NCBI GenBank assembly: GCA_026399755.1
Contig: JAPLQI010000120.1
Coordinates: forward strand, 1 to 34,592
DNA: 34,592 nucleotides
Reading direction: 5' to 3'
DNA from: Pseudomonadota bacterium
GTDB lineage: Bacteria; Pseudomonadota; Gammaproteobacteria; Burkholderiales; Chitinibacteraceae
In this document: positions 22,738 through 30,681 of the stretch, piece by piece
Position numbering within the stretch: position 1 is the first letter of the stretch
Layout of the letters: each line of letters opens with the position of its first letter
Made by a program: the position numbers and the translations under genes
The notes under the pieces: generated by a model
What the model saw: only the letters and a program-made list of their open reading frames with translations
Told to the model about the DNA's origin: nothing
Database searches by the model: none

Positions 22738-24271
22738 AGAGGCCCCAAGCTTCTGCACGAATATCCAAAATCAAGGCTTGCAGCTCTTTATCTAAAGCAC
22801 GGTCTTCTACCAAGAGCGGGATGCGGTCTTCTAAATCGGCCTGCATGGCGGCAATCGCAGCAGGGAGTTGCAAATTTGGGTCGATACGGTTGCGCAGGGT
22901 AATTCCCTGACGGGCAGCAATCAGCATGGCCGCGACCACTTGCTCGGTTAGCTCTAGCACGCGTAAGGCATCGCGCGCTGCAATCGTGCCCATGCTGACT
23001 TTATCCTGATTGTGGCATTCGGTAGAACGGCTAAATACTGAGGCAGGCATGGTTTGCTTGAGTGCTTCGGCTGTCCATGCCGACACGCTAATTTGTAGCG
23101 CTTTTAAACCATGATTAATCGCCGCGCGCGGGCCGGTACAGCCAGATAGATTGGATGGCAGGCCATGATTGAAGCGGGTATCAACAAGAAGCGCCAGCTG
23201 GCGATCGAGCAAATCGGCCAGATTAGCAACGGTGTTTTTTAGGCTGTCCATGGCAAAAGCGATATGGCCGCCATAGAAATGGCCGCCGTGTAAAACGCGC
23301 TCATTGTCGGCGTCGATAATCGGATTATCGTTGGCGCTGTTTAGTTCGTTTTCGATCAGCGTTCTGAAAAACGGCAGCGCGTCTTCGAGCACGCCTATTA
23401 CATGCGGGGCGCAGCGTAGTGAGTATCTGTCTTGTAAGCGCTCGTCATTGCGGCTGGGCTGCGGGCTGGCTAAATCGTTACGAATACGGGCCGCCACGGC
23501 CTGCTGACCTGCGTGCGGTTTAACGGCAAATAGTGTTTCATCAAAATGGTGGCTATTGCCTGCGCTGGCAACGACATTCATGGCCGTGAGTCTGGCAGCG
23601 AGCTTACATAGATAATCGGCACGCTGCCAAGCTAGGCAGGCTAATGCCGTCATTACCGCCGTGCCATTCATCATGGCAAGGCCTTCTTTGGGGCGCAGGC
23701 GCAGCGGCTGGATTTTTAACTCGGCAAATACATCGCTAGCATTGCGGCGCTCGCCGCGATACATCACTTCCCGCTCGCCACACAGCACGGCAGCCACATA
23801 AGACAGGGGCGTTAAATCGCCGCTTGCCCCAACCGAGCCTTCGGCCGGAATCAGCGGCAGGATATCGTGTTTGAGCAGTATTTCTAGCTGATCAAGCAGC
23901 GCAATGCTCACGCCTGACATGCCTTGCGATAAAGATGCTAGTCGAGTCGCGATCACCGCGCGGCTTTCTTCTGGCGTTAAAAAGCGCCCAGCACCGCAGC
24001 CGTGATAGGTGTAAAGATGGTGCGGCAGCTCGGCGATCAGCTCAGGTGGAATAACGACGGTGCAAGAATCGCCATAACCGGTGGTGACGCCATAAATGAC
24101 ACCGTCTTCACGCAATAGGCGGTCTAAAAAATCAGCGCCTTTTTGAATGTGTTGACGAAATTCTGGCGCGGCGGATAGCTGGGCTGATGATTTTTGCTGG
24201 GAAATCGCGACAATGTCTTCGATGCATAATCGTGTGCCATCAAAGGTGATGGCAGGCTTAGTGTTTGTCAT
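22727..24271 (-). CDS. MIO-type aromatic amino acid ammonia-lyase
   Basis: A 514-residue HAL/PAL/TAL family lyase. The MIO prosthetic group arises from Ala149-Ser150-Gly151 in GSVGASGDLTPLSYVA; the catalytic Tyr60 lies in IYGVTTGYGD; RYSLRCAPHVIG and NSANDNPIID are also conserved. The residues at the substrate-selectivity position (HAL Ser-His, R. sphaeroides TAL His-Leu) are Tyr89-His90, so neither histidine, phenylalanine nor tyrosine can be assigned with certainty. Within a pigment cluster, deamination of tyrosine or phenylalanine to a cinnamic starter acid is far more likely than histidine breakdown, and no hut genes are present. The ATG at 24271 is preferred over a TTG at 24292. It overlaps the acyltransferase upstream and the thioesterase downstream. 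Confidence 0.9.
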   Translation of the reverse strand: MTNTKPAITFDGTRLCIEDIVAISQQKSSAQLSAAPEFRQHIQKGADFLDRLLREDGVIYGVTTGYGDSCTVVIPPELIAELPHHLYTYHGCGAGRFLTPEESRAVIATRLASLSQGMSGVSIALLDQLEILLKHDILPLIPAEGSVGASGDLTPLSYVAAVLCGEREVMYRGERRNASDVFAELKIQPLRLRPKEGLAMMNGTAVMTALACLAWQRADYLCKLAARLTAMNVVASAGNSHHFDETLFAVKPHAGQQAVAARIRNDLASPQPSRNDERLQDRYSLRCAPHVIGVLEDALPFFRTLIENELNSANDNPIIDADNERVLHGGHFYGGHIAFAMDSLKNTVANLADLLDRQLALLVDTRFNHGLPSNLSGCTGPRAAINHGLKALQISVSAWTAEALKQTMPASVFSRSTECHNQDKVSMGTIAARDALRVLELTEQVVAAMLIAARQGITLRNRIDPNLQLPAAIAAMQADLEDRIPLLVEDRALDKELQALILDIRAEAWGLYAD

Positions 24272-25217
24272 GTGTTTGATCCCAGAAGGCAAAAAAGTTA
24301 AACCAGTCGTAGGGCGAGCGCTTCAATAGCGCGGTGAGGGCTTGTGCATATTGCGCTGCATAGCCCTCCATCGCGTCCTGACGTTGGCCGCGGGGCAAAA
24401 TCACACGACTGGCCAGTGTTTCAAAATGAATGTGATAGCCGCGTCCTTCGTGGATGCAGCCCAGTAAATAGAGTGGGCATTTTAAGAGGCTGGCTAAGAT
24501 GTAAGGGCCAACGGGAAAAGGCGCGCTATGGCCTAAAAAATCAGCTCGGACGGTCTGGCTGGCAAAGACCGGAATACGATCCCCTGCAATCACTACATAT
24601 TCACCTGCGGCTATTTTTTCTGATAGCAACACGGCGGTTGCGGGGCCGACTTCAGAGACTTCGATTAGTTGTAAGTCGTTATCAGGATTGAGCCGCTTTA
24701 ATAACTGATTAAATTGCTTAGCGTGGCGGGTGTGCACCAAAATATTCAGGCGAATTTTACCTGTGTCCTCGGCCATTGCGCGGCAAAGCTCGAGGCAGCC
24801 AAGGTGGGCGGTGATAATAATGCCACCCAAACCCTGTTCTGCGGCGGCATAAAACGCTTCGCGGCCTGCGGTTGTTACGCCGTCAAAACGATAGCGGCCA
24901 GAAACAGCTAAAAGCTTATCCAGCATAGTTTCGGCAAAGAGCGCGAGATGTTTTAAGCTGTCCCGCCATGAAGCGGCATGGCCCAGCGCGCCGGTTGCGG
25001 CTTGGATGCGTTGCAAATATTGCATCGATGCATGGCGTAAGGCAGGGCGGCAAGCCCATTGCGCTGCAATCACCGGATAAAGACAGAGCCGGAACGGCCA
25101 GCGGCCCAGGAGCTTATGCACCCAAAAAAGCAGCCAGATGCCCGCTATAAAGGTGTTTTCTCCGATGTCTGCCCAATGCTGCTGTGGTTTTACTGAGGGT
25201 TGAGAAGGTTGGCTCAC
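24258..25217 (-). CDS. LpxL/HtrB-type acyltransferase (C-terminal ApeJ equivalent)
   Basis: A 319-residue membrane-associated acyltransferase of the lipid A biosynthesis type. The HX4E motif is H138-LGCL-E143 in TAHLGCLELC, and AGDRIPVF follows about 80 residues later. A hydrophobic segment lies at residues 23-38. It starts with a GTG that overlaps the glycosyltransferase stop as GTGA, so the two proteins are made together. In E. coli APE clusters a glycosyltransferase and an acyltransferase are joined in one ApeJ protein, as I recall; here they are separate genes. It probably links the aryl polyene acyl group to a lipid or sugar anchor. Confidence 0.87.
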   Translation of the reverse strand: MSQPSQPSVKPQQHWADIGENTFIAGIWLLFWVHKLLGRWPFRLCLYPVIAAQWACRPALRHASMQYLQRIQAATGALGHAASWRDSLKHLALFAETMLDKLLAVSGRYRFDGVTTAGREAFYAAAEQGLGGIIITAHLGCLELCRAMAEDTGKIRLNILVHTRHAKQFNQLLKRLNPDNDLQLIEVSEVGPATAVLLSEKIAAGEYVVIAGDRIPVFASQTVRADFLGHSAPFPVGPYILASLLKCPLYLLGCIHEGRGYHIHFETLASRVILPRGQRQDAMEGYAAQYAQALTALLKRSPYDWFNFFAFWDQTHDKH

Positions 25218-25951
25218 GAGGAAAATTTTCTCCAGATGAGTAGCGGTGAGCGCAGCAACATTCCTACAAACAGCCGCGCGTGCATACGTGAGATCAGTAC
25301 ATTATCCAGCAGGGCTTTAAAGTGTGAAACGCCGTCGCTTGGGTAGGTCACCTTGGTTGGCTGGTTGATAATCGGCATGCCCCGCCAGTACAGGCGCACC
25401 GCGATATCAATATCAAAATCCATGCGTTTGCCGATATTGCGGCTATTAAACAGGGCTATCGTGGGCACAAGCGGGTAGATGCGAAAGCCGCACATCGAGT
25501 CTTTAATGGCCAGTGAAAGGGTGTTAATCCATACCCAGATATGGGTGGCATAACGACCATAAAGGCGCACTTTGGGTACGCTTTCATTATAAATAGGGCA
25601 GCCGCAAATCAAAGCGCGGGTGTTTTGCATGGCCAGTGAAATAAAAGTGGGAATGTCGGCGGTATTGTGCTGCCCATCAGCGTCGATTTGTAAGGCATGG
25701 CTGTAACCCAGATCAAGCGCGCAGCGCAGGCCCGCCACCATTGCACCACCCTTACCTTGGTTTTTCGTTAGCCGCACAAGGGTGATGTTTTGCCCTAACT
25801 GCCTGTCGAGTTGATCTAATACCGCAGCGCAATCGGCATCGCTGCCATCGTCAACCAAAATGCAGTGCAGATCATGGCTGCGTACGGCATGCACAACCGC
25901 GCCGATGGCCTCGCCATGGTTATAAACAGGAATCACCACGCAGATTTTCAT
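25214..25951 (-). CDS. GT2 family glycosyltransferase (N-terminal ApeJ equivalent)
   Basis: A 245-residue glycosyltransferase with a GT-A fold: CVVIPVYNHG (residues 4-13), VDDGSD (33-38) and the metal-binding QIDADGQHNTADI (DAD at 90-92). KNQGKGGAMVAGL is characteristic of dolichyl-phosphate-mannose-synthase-like enzymes. AGGAG lies 7 nt before the ATG. No polytopic tail is present. It likely builds the sugar part of the lipid anchor; it is the only gene of the main block with a small (79-bp) gap in front of it. Confidence 0.88.
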   Translation of the reverse strand: MKICVVIPVYNHGEAIGAVVHAVRSHDLHCILVDDGSDADCAAVLDQLDRQLGQNITLVRLTKNQGKGGAMVAGLRCALDLGYSHALQIDADGQHNTADIPTFISLAMQNTRALICGCPIYNESVPKVRLYGRYATHIWVWINTLSLAIKDSMCGFRIYPLVPTIALFNSRNIGKRMDFDIDIAVRLYWRGMPIINQPTKVTYPSDGVSHFKALLDNVLISRMHARLFVGMLLRSPLLIWRKFSS

Positions 25952-26030
25952 ACTGCGACTCCTAAGTCGATATGGCCATTGGCGTTTGTATGTTTGCTAA
26001 GCGTGTACTCAGAGATCACAAGGCAAGTCC

Positions 26031-27731
26031 TCATAGGGAGCCGCCCAATACAATGCGCCCGCTGGCATGCGTGCCCACGGCGGATACAAATTTAAATGTC
26101 AGCATGGTCTCTTCGCCTTTATTGAGGGTTTTAAGTTCCAGCTGAATTTGGCTATTGGGAAGAATCACCTGTTGAAATTTCAGCACTTCCATACGCAAAA
26201 ATTGCGCAGGCAGCTCAAAGAGCTCACGCGCTAAGCAGAGAGCCCAATCCACCTGAGCCACGCCGGGCAAAATGGCCGCACTCGTAAAATGCCCGTCAAA
26301 GAAGGGCGAACTGGCATTCACATCAATCGCCAGTAGTGCGGCATCTTTGCTGCGCTCGATCAGGCGCGCTTCGGGGCGGCGTGGATCGAACAAGGCGAGT
26401 AGCGCGGCGTGGGTGGTTTTGCTCTGTGTATTGCTGGGCATAGCCCAGATATAGCGAAAGCGGCGCGGTAAGGCGCTGGCATCGGTCGAATCTGCCAAGG
26501 CATTGCGTAGGGCCTGATTCAGCGCCCGTTTGTCTTTCTCATCCACTAAGCGCCAGCCTGCTTCATTGGGGCAGGCGACTACAGCAAGAGAAAGACGTGA
26601 GCCAGCTAGCACAATCAGGCGTACTTCATTGAGTAGCTGCGTGGCCAGCAGGGCCTGCTCCATGGCGCTAAGTGAAATGCGTTTTTCTTCAATCTTAATA
26701 ATGCGATCGCTACGCCCAAGTAGCTCAAAGCCATCGGGGGTAAGCGCGACGCGATCGCTGCTGGCTTGCCAGTCGTTATCGCTAAGATGGGGGGAACGCA
26801 GATAGAGCATCTCGTCTTCCACCCGGATGGCAATGCCGGGCAGCGTTTTCCATGCGGTTTGATGATCTTGCGAGCGTTGCCGCCAAGCAATGCCGCCGGT
26901 TTCCGAGCTGCCGTAGACTTCAATCGGTGCGCTGCCTAGCAAGGTGCGGCAAGCAGGCAGGGCCTCAACTGGCAAAGGGCCACCCGAAGAAAATACCGCG
27001 AGTAAGGATTGGGCTTGCCAATCGAGTTGCTCCGGCAGGCGCTTTAAATGGGCTGGGCTGGCAATCAGGATGGCGGGGGCGGGCGAGCAGACACTTAGCG
27101 CGGCGGCAATGTCTTCAGGGAAAGCCAGTCTTGCCGTATCAAACACGCGCCCGGCCGATAGTGGCCATAAAATGCGGAACAATAAACCGTAAATATGCTG
27201 ATGCGAGACGGTGGACAGCACGGTGGCATTGGCGCATTGCTTGCCAAAACAGGCTTCGAGCGCAGCCACTTCACTAACAAGCTGCGAAAGCTTTTTAGGG
27301 ATGGCGCATGGCTCGCCGCTGCTGCCTGAGGTATACACCACCAGCATCACCGCATTCAGATCCAGCGTTTGCCAGTCTGCTGCTGTATCCGCTGCCGTGG
27401 CAGAGATGGGCGAGAGCGCGGCTGGGAAATCACCTGCAAAGCCATCTACGGATTCTTGCAATTTTTGTAAAGTAGCGGGCAGGGCGTCGCTGGGCAGGTA
27501 CACACATTTACCCGCGTGCCATCCGCCTAAAAGCGCTGCTGCAAAAGTGCCGCTGTCATTAAAATACAGCGCAAAGCGTGTGCCGTTGTGCTGGCTAAAA
27601 GCTTGCTGCCAGCGGGCGACATCCCTGCTAAAGCGGCCATAATCGATGATTTGCGCTGCGTTTTTTGCTAGGGGGTAGGTAGATGCTCTGCCGATATGCA
27701 GCAGGCGATCAAGTGAAATAAAATCAGTCAT
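26031..27731 (-). CDS. Fused acyl-activating enzyme and dehydratase (ApeH-ApeI)
   Basis: A 566-residue two-domain protein. Residues 1-445 form an ANL-superfamily adenylating enzyme: ATP loop VYTSGSSGEP (132-141), EVYGSSETGG in the middle, and a hinge/C-terminal part with LLGRSDRIIKIEEKRI. Residues 460-566 form a hot-dog 3-hydroxyacyl-ACP dehydratase with SPFFDGHF (His481) and ILPGVAQVDW (488-497). In characterised APE systems ApeH (starter activation) and ApeI (dehydratase) are separate, so this is a natural fusion. It would load an aromatic acid on an ACP and also supply the ApeI partner to ApeP. The ATG overlaps the ApeG stop by 8 nt. Confidence 0.88.
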   Translation of the reverse strand: MTDFISLDRLLHIGRASTYPLAKNAAQIIDYGRFSRDVARWQQAFSQHNGTRFALYFNDSGTFAAALLGGWHAGKCVYLPSDALPATLQKLQESVDGFAGDFPAALSPISATAADTAADWQTLDLNAVMLVVYTSGSSGEPCAIPKKLSQLVSEVAALEACFGKQCANATVLSTVSHQHIYGLLFRILWPLSAGRVFDTARLAFPEDIAAALSVCSPAPAILIASPAHLKRLPEQLDWQAQSLLAVFSSGGPLPVEALPACRTLLGSAPIEVYGSSETGGIAWRQRSQDHQTAWKTLPGIAIRVEDEMLYLRSPHLSDNDWQASSDRVALTPDGFELLGRSDRIIKIEEKRISLSAMEQALLATQLLNEVRLIVLAGSRLSLAVVACPNEAGWRLVDEKDKRALNQALRNALADSTDASALPRRFRYIWAMPSNTQSKTTHAALLALFDPRRPEARLIERSKDAALLAIDVNASSPFFDGHFTSAAILPGVAQVDWALCLARELFELPAQFLRMEVLKFQQVILPNSQIQLELKTLNKGEETMLTFKFVSAVGTHASGRIVLGGSL

Positions 27732-28257
27732 AAACAGCTCTAACTCGTTGCCTGATGATCCATTCCCCCAGAAAGAGCGTGCCCATTAAGAGGTAGCTGA
27801 TCAATCCGTTGTATAAAGCCCAGGCAGCGTCCGACCAAAACGCGGTGATCAAGGCCGCGCAGCCGTTAAAAATAAAAAAACCACACCAAACTTGCGTTAC
27901 CCGGCGCGTATAGCGCACGCCGCTCTCTGGTAGATCGGGTTCACGCAAGCGAGCCAAACGCTCAATGGCGCTGGGCGGATAGGCGAGTGTTAGCGCAAAT
28001 GCCGCGCAGAGCACCCCATTTACTAGAACGGGGTAAAGCTTGAGCGGCAAGAGCTGATTACTCATAAAGCTTGCTACAGCTAGCAAGGCCGCACCCGAGG
28101 CGGCAATCAGCCAGATTTTCTCTTTTGTGAGCAAGGCGCGAGTCAGTGCGATGGCAACCAGCAATAACGCCAGCCATTTGGGCTCGAAATGGCCTAGGCC
28201 AAAGTAAATCAGTACAGGGTAAGCGAGGGTGATGATCCCTAAAATGAGGCCACGCAT
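27724..28257 (-). CDS. apeG: ApeG-like integral membrane protein (COG4648)
   Basis: A 177-residue polytopic membrane protein with about five to six hydrophobic segments (starting GLILGIITLAYPVLIYFG). The central soluble loop YPPSAIERLARL and the RRVTQVWCGFFIFNG segment are hallmarks of COG4648 proteins, which occur in APE and related pathways. The function is unknown; it may anchor or organise the biosynthetic complex at the membrane. The ATG comes 1 nt after the stop of the second ACP gene. Confidence 0.85.
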   Translation of the reverse strand: MRGLILGIITLAYPVLIYFGLGHFEPKWLALLLVAIALTRALLTKEKIWLIAASGAALLAVASFMSNQLLPLKLYPVLVNGVLCAAFALTLAYPPSAIERLARLREPDLPESGVRYTRRVTQVWCGFFIFNGCAALITAFWSDAAWALYNGLISYLLMGTLFLGEWIIRQRVRAVYD

Positions 28258-28258
28258 C

Positions 28259-28516
28259 TTAAACTGCAGATTTTTCTTGCATCAGCTCATAGAGTGCATC
28301 GACAACATCTTGCAAGGTACGCACGGCTTTAAACGCATCGGGATGTAAGCGTTTACCAGCAATGGGCTTAAGTTTGACGATCAGATCAACCGCATCGATG
28401 CTGTCGATATCTAAATCTTCGTAAAGTCGTGCTTCGGGGGTGATTTTGCTGGCTTCGGTATCAAAAGTTTCTTGCAAAATGGCGCTTAGACGATCAAACA
28501 TTTCTTGCTTAGTCAT
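28259..28516 (-). CDS. apeF: Acyl carrier protein (ApeF-like)
   Basis: An 85-residue ACP with the phosphopantetheine site Ser39 in YEDLDIDSIDAVDLIVKL. AAGGA lies 6-7 nt before the ATG. It is the second of two tandem ACP genes; an 81-bp gap separates it from the first. In aryl polyene synthesis one ACP is thought to serve the growing chain and the other may serve the starter or a dedicated step, but which is which cannot be seen here. It is followed immediately by apeG. Confidence 0.92.
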   Translation of the reverse strand: MTKQEMFDRLSAILQETFDTEASKITPEARLYEDLDIDSIDAVDLIVKLKPIAGKRLHPDAFKAVRTLQDVVDALYELMQEKSAV

Positions 28517-28597
28517 GGGTATTCCTTGTTACATACTGGTGTACTTGTTAGTTGCTACGGCTAGCTACAGGCCGCTATTCATTGTTTCGTGTGTTCG

Positions 28598-28858
28598 TTA
28601 GTTGTTACGTGCCGATGAGACAAAGGCTGCTAATGCTTGCACGCTGGTAAAATGCGCGCGGGTTTCGCTTGAATCAGCGGACAAGCTGACGCCATAGGAT
28701 TTCTGCAGTGCTAAGCCTAGCTCTAAGGCATCAATGGAATCTAAGCCAAGGCCATCGACAAATAGTGGTGCGCTAGCATCGATATCTTCCGGGCTCAGGT
28801 CTTCTAGGTTGAGGGCAGAGATAATCAGTTGTTTAATTTCTTGTTCAAGCGCCAGCAT
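28598..28858 (-). CDS. apeE: Acyl carrier protein (ApeE-like)
   Basis: An 86-residue ACP with Ser41 in GLGLDSIDALELG as the phosphopantetheine attachment site. The ATG at 28858 (LALEQEIKQLI) is preferred over an in-frame start at 28918 that would run far into the acyltransferase gene; it overlaps that gene by 14 nt. GGAG lies 10 nt upstream. It holds intermediates of the polyene chain. Confidence 0.92.
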   Translation of the reverse strand: MLALEQEIKQLIISALNLEDLSPEDIDASAPLFVDGLGLDSIDALELGLALQKSYGVSLSADSSETRAHFTSVQALAAFVSSARNN

Positions 28859-29627
28859 GGGCGGTGTTCTCCGGTAAAAAATAGTCATGCAAATATTGAG
28901 TGAGCTGACGAGCGGCAAGGGCTGTTTCGCCTTCTGCCTGCTCTAAGAACGGGGCAACTGCAATATCGTCACCAATCTCCAGCGTGAAAATCATACGGCT
29001 GGCGGGTACTTTCCACCAAGGCAAGCCCTTGGTGAGGCTGAGTGGCTGGCAGCGTATGGTCACTGGGGTGATATCGCACAGGCCGCGTAAGGCAATATTC
29101 GCCGCGCCGCGCTGTAGTTTCATTGATCTGTCTGTGGCGGTGCGTGTGCCTTCAGGGAAGATAATCAAATTATTGCCAGCATGCACCGAAGCGATACAGT
29201 CGTCGATGAGCTGCGAGCCGGAATTATTACAAATATAAGCGGTGCCCTTGATCGGGCCACGGGTAAAGGGGTTTTGGGCTAAGCCTGCTTTAACCACGCA
29301 ATCAGCGTTTCTAACGAGGGAAATTAAAAAGACCACGTCGATCAAGGTGGGGTGATTGGCAAGAATCAACAACCCAGGTCGATGGAGCTTTTCCAGACCA
29401 TGAATGCGATAGCGCAAAATGCCCAGTACACGCATTAATTCAATAAACAGCTTAAAAGCGTAATGAACCGTTAAGCGAGCTAAACGCGTTTTTTGTGTGC
29501 TACGGCGCACGAATAAATGCAAAAGCGGAAAGAAAACCAAACCTAGCGCTAAGCCACCAAGGCCAAAGGCAGAAAAAGCGAGCGCAGTCGCAAAAATCCG
29601 CCAGCTTCTTTCCATTGTCTTAAGCAT
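28845..29627 (-). CDS. apeD: 1-acylglycerol-3-phosphate-type acyltransferase (ApeD-like)
   Basis: A 260-residue PlsC-family acyltransferase. The HX4D motif is N91-HPTLI-D97 (His92, Asp97) and FPEGTR is at 157-162. A hydrophobic segment at residues 11-40 anchors it to the inner membrane. The ATG at 29627 overlaps the ApeC stop by 8 nt; a longer frame to 29729 lies wholly in the upstream gene and is not used. It probably transfers an acyl group in the making of the lipid to which the pigment is attached. Confidence 0.87.
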   Translation of the reverse strand: MLKTMERSWRIFATALAFSAFGLGGLALGLVFFPLLHLFVRRSTQKTRLARLTVHYAFKLFIELMRVLGILRYRIHGLEKLHRPGLLILANHPTLIDVVFLISLVRNADCVVKAGLAQNPFTRGPIKGTAYICNNSGSQLIDDCIASVHAGNNLIIFPEGTRTATDRSMKLQRGAANIALRGLCDITPVTIRCQPLSLTKGLPWWKVPASRMIFTLEIGDDIAVAPFLEQAEGETALAARQLTQYLHDYFLPENTAHAGA

Positions 29628-30336
29628 TTCTCTGCCAGACCCAAGTTCGCGCGCCCACGGTATGCTGATATTCGGGCTGATCGGAAAGTAAAAAACGCTG
29701 TACGGCGATGCTATTGGGTAGATCGTCACCGTGATTTTGATTGCCCGCTTGGCTGCTCAAGCTAAGTCCTTGCTCTGCTTTGACCAGCTGGCAGGCAAAG
29801 GCGTGGGGGAAATCGGGTGTGTCGGCAAAAATATGATGGGGCTTGGGTAGTGGTTCTTCGTAATAAACCAGCAGCACGCTGGCCGCGCCATCAGCCAGAA
29901 GCGCCAAGGCTTCGGTGAATGCGGCCTCTACTGTTTCCTGGCCTGCGGCAATCGCGGTATAGCTGGCAGTCTCTTTGCGGGCAATTGAAAATAAGGCAGA
30001 AATGGCGTTATGCACCGACATGCTAAATGCCGTCGGGGAAACTGTATTAATTTGTGCTAATTGATTGAGTTGTTCTACCGATTGCGCCATATCGCCATAG
30101 CGGGAAGCAAAAATCACAGGGCAATGCGCTACTTCATCACCGGCCAAATAAGCCACTTGTAAGGCCATTTTGCCTAAGCGGCCCACGCGGCGGCGTAGCA
30201 TGGGCGGCATCTCGCTTAATGCGGGGCTTTCATCGCCGCTAGGAATATGGGGCGCAGCCAGATACGCCATCCATGACGATTGCTCATGCAAGCTGGGAGC
30301 CCAAGCGGCCCATTTTGATATTTTAAATTGAATCAT
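29620..30336 (-). CDS. apeC: Ketosynthase-like chain-length factor (ApeC-like)
   Basis: A 238-residue protein equal to the N-terminal half of a ketosynthase (Ketoacyl-synt_2 type). The region equal to the active-site loop reads SYTAIAAGQETVEAAF, with no cysteine where active enzymes have one, and the C-terminal half with the two catalytic histidines is missing. This is normal for ApeC, which forms a heterodimer with ApeO and acts like a chain-length factor, so it should not be read as a truncated pseudogene. It is the first gene of the transcript; the ribosome site is weak. Confidence 0.82.
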   Translation of the reverse strand: MIQFKISKWAAWAPSLHEQSSWMAYLAAPHIPSGDESPALSEMPPMLRRRVGRLGKMALQVAYLAGDEVAHCPVIFASRYGDMAQSVEQLNQLAQINTVSPTAFSMSVHNAISALFSIARKETASYTAIAAGQETVEAAFTEALALLADGAASVLLVYYEEPLPKPHHIFADTPDFPHAFACQLVKAEQGLSLSSQAGNQNHGDDLPNSIAVQRFLLSDQPEYQHTVGARTWVWQRNA

Positions 30337-30681
30337 TGATTATCTGGCTAATTGCTTATCTGAATAATTGAGCGAATGGCGCGTGTTGATTTTTATTCGC
30401 GCCCATCCGTTTTGCCAGCAAATGCTTGGGGTGCGCGAGAATAGCAGAGGCTTCAGGTGAAATAAAGCATGTTGCCCTAGTGGCATATTCGTTTTTTGAT
30501 TTTGATGCTGTTTTTTTAGTTGAGCAGATGGGAAAAGTGGCTTACTTATGGTCTATCTCCCGCTGATCTGGGACAATGGCTGCTTATTGCTTGCTGCAAT
30601 GCATGAATAAGTGAGTCACAAGGTGGCAGGCAAGGCTGAATTTATTTGATTTAAGTGATCTTAAAAAATAAAGGTACTGCT
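30337..30681. promoter_or_regulatory. Divergent intergenic region (APE cluster and ribBA promoters)
   Basis: This 345-bp region separates divergent apeC and ribBA and must hold both promoters. An inverted repeat GGCGCG (30378-30383)/CGCGCC (30398-30403) around an AT-rich loop lies 42-67 nt upstream of apeC and is a possible operator. No FMN riboswitch core sequences were found upstream of ribBA. No gene is visible. Confidence 0.5.

Noticed and set aside
22727-24271. Histidine ammonia-lyase of a histidine utilisation pathway
   Set aside because: No hutU, hutI or hutG genes are near and the gene is overlapped on both sides by pigment-cluster genes; an aromatic starter role is more likely.
29620-30336. 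Truncated ketosynthase pseudogene
   Set aside because: A half-length, cysteine-less ketosynthase is the normal form of ApeC-type chain-length factors, and its place in the cluster is conserved.
30404-30681. FMN riboswitch upstream of ribBA
   Set aside because: None of the conserved RFN-element blocks could be found in the leader.
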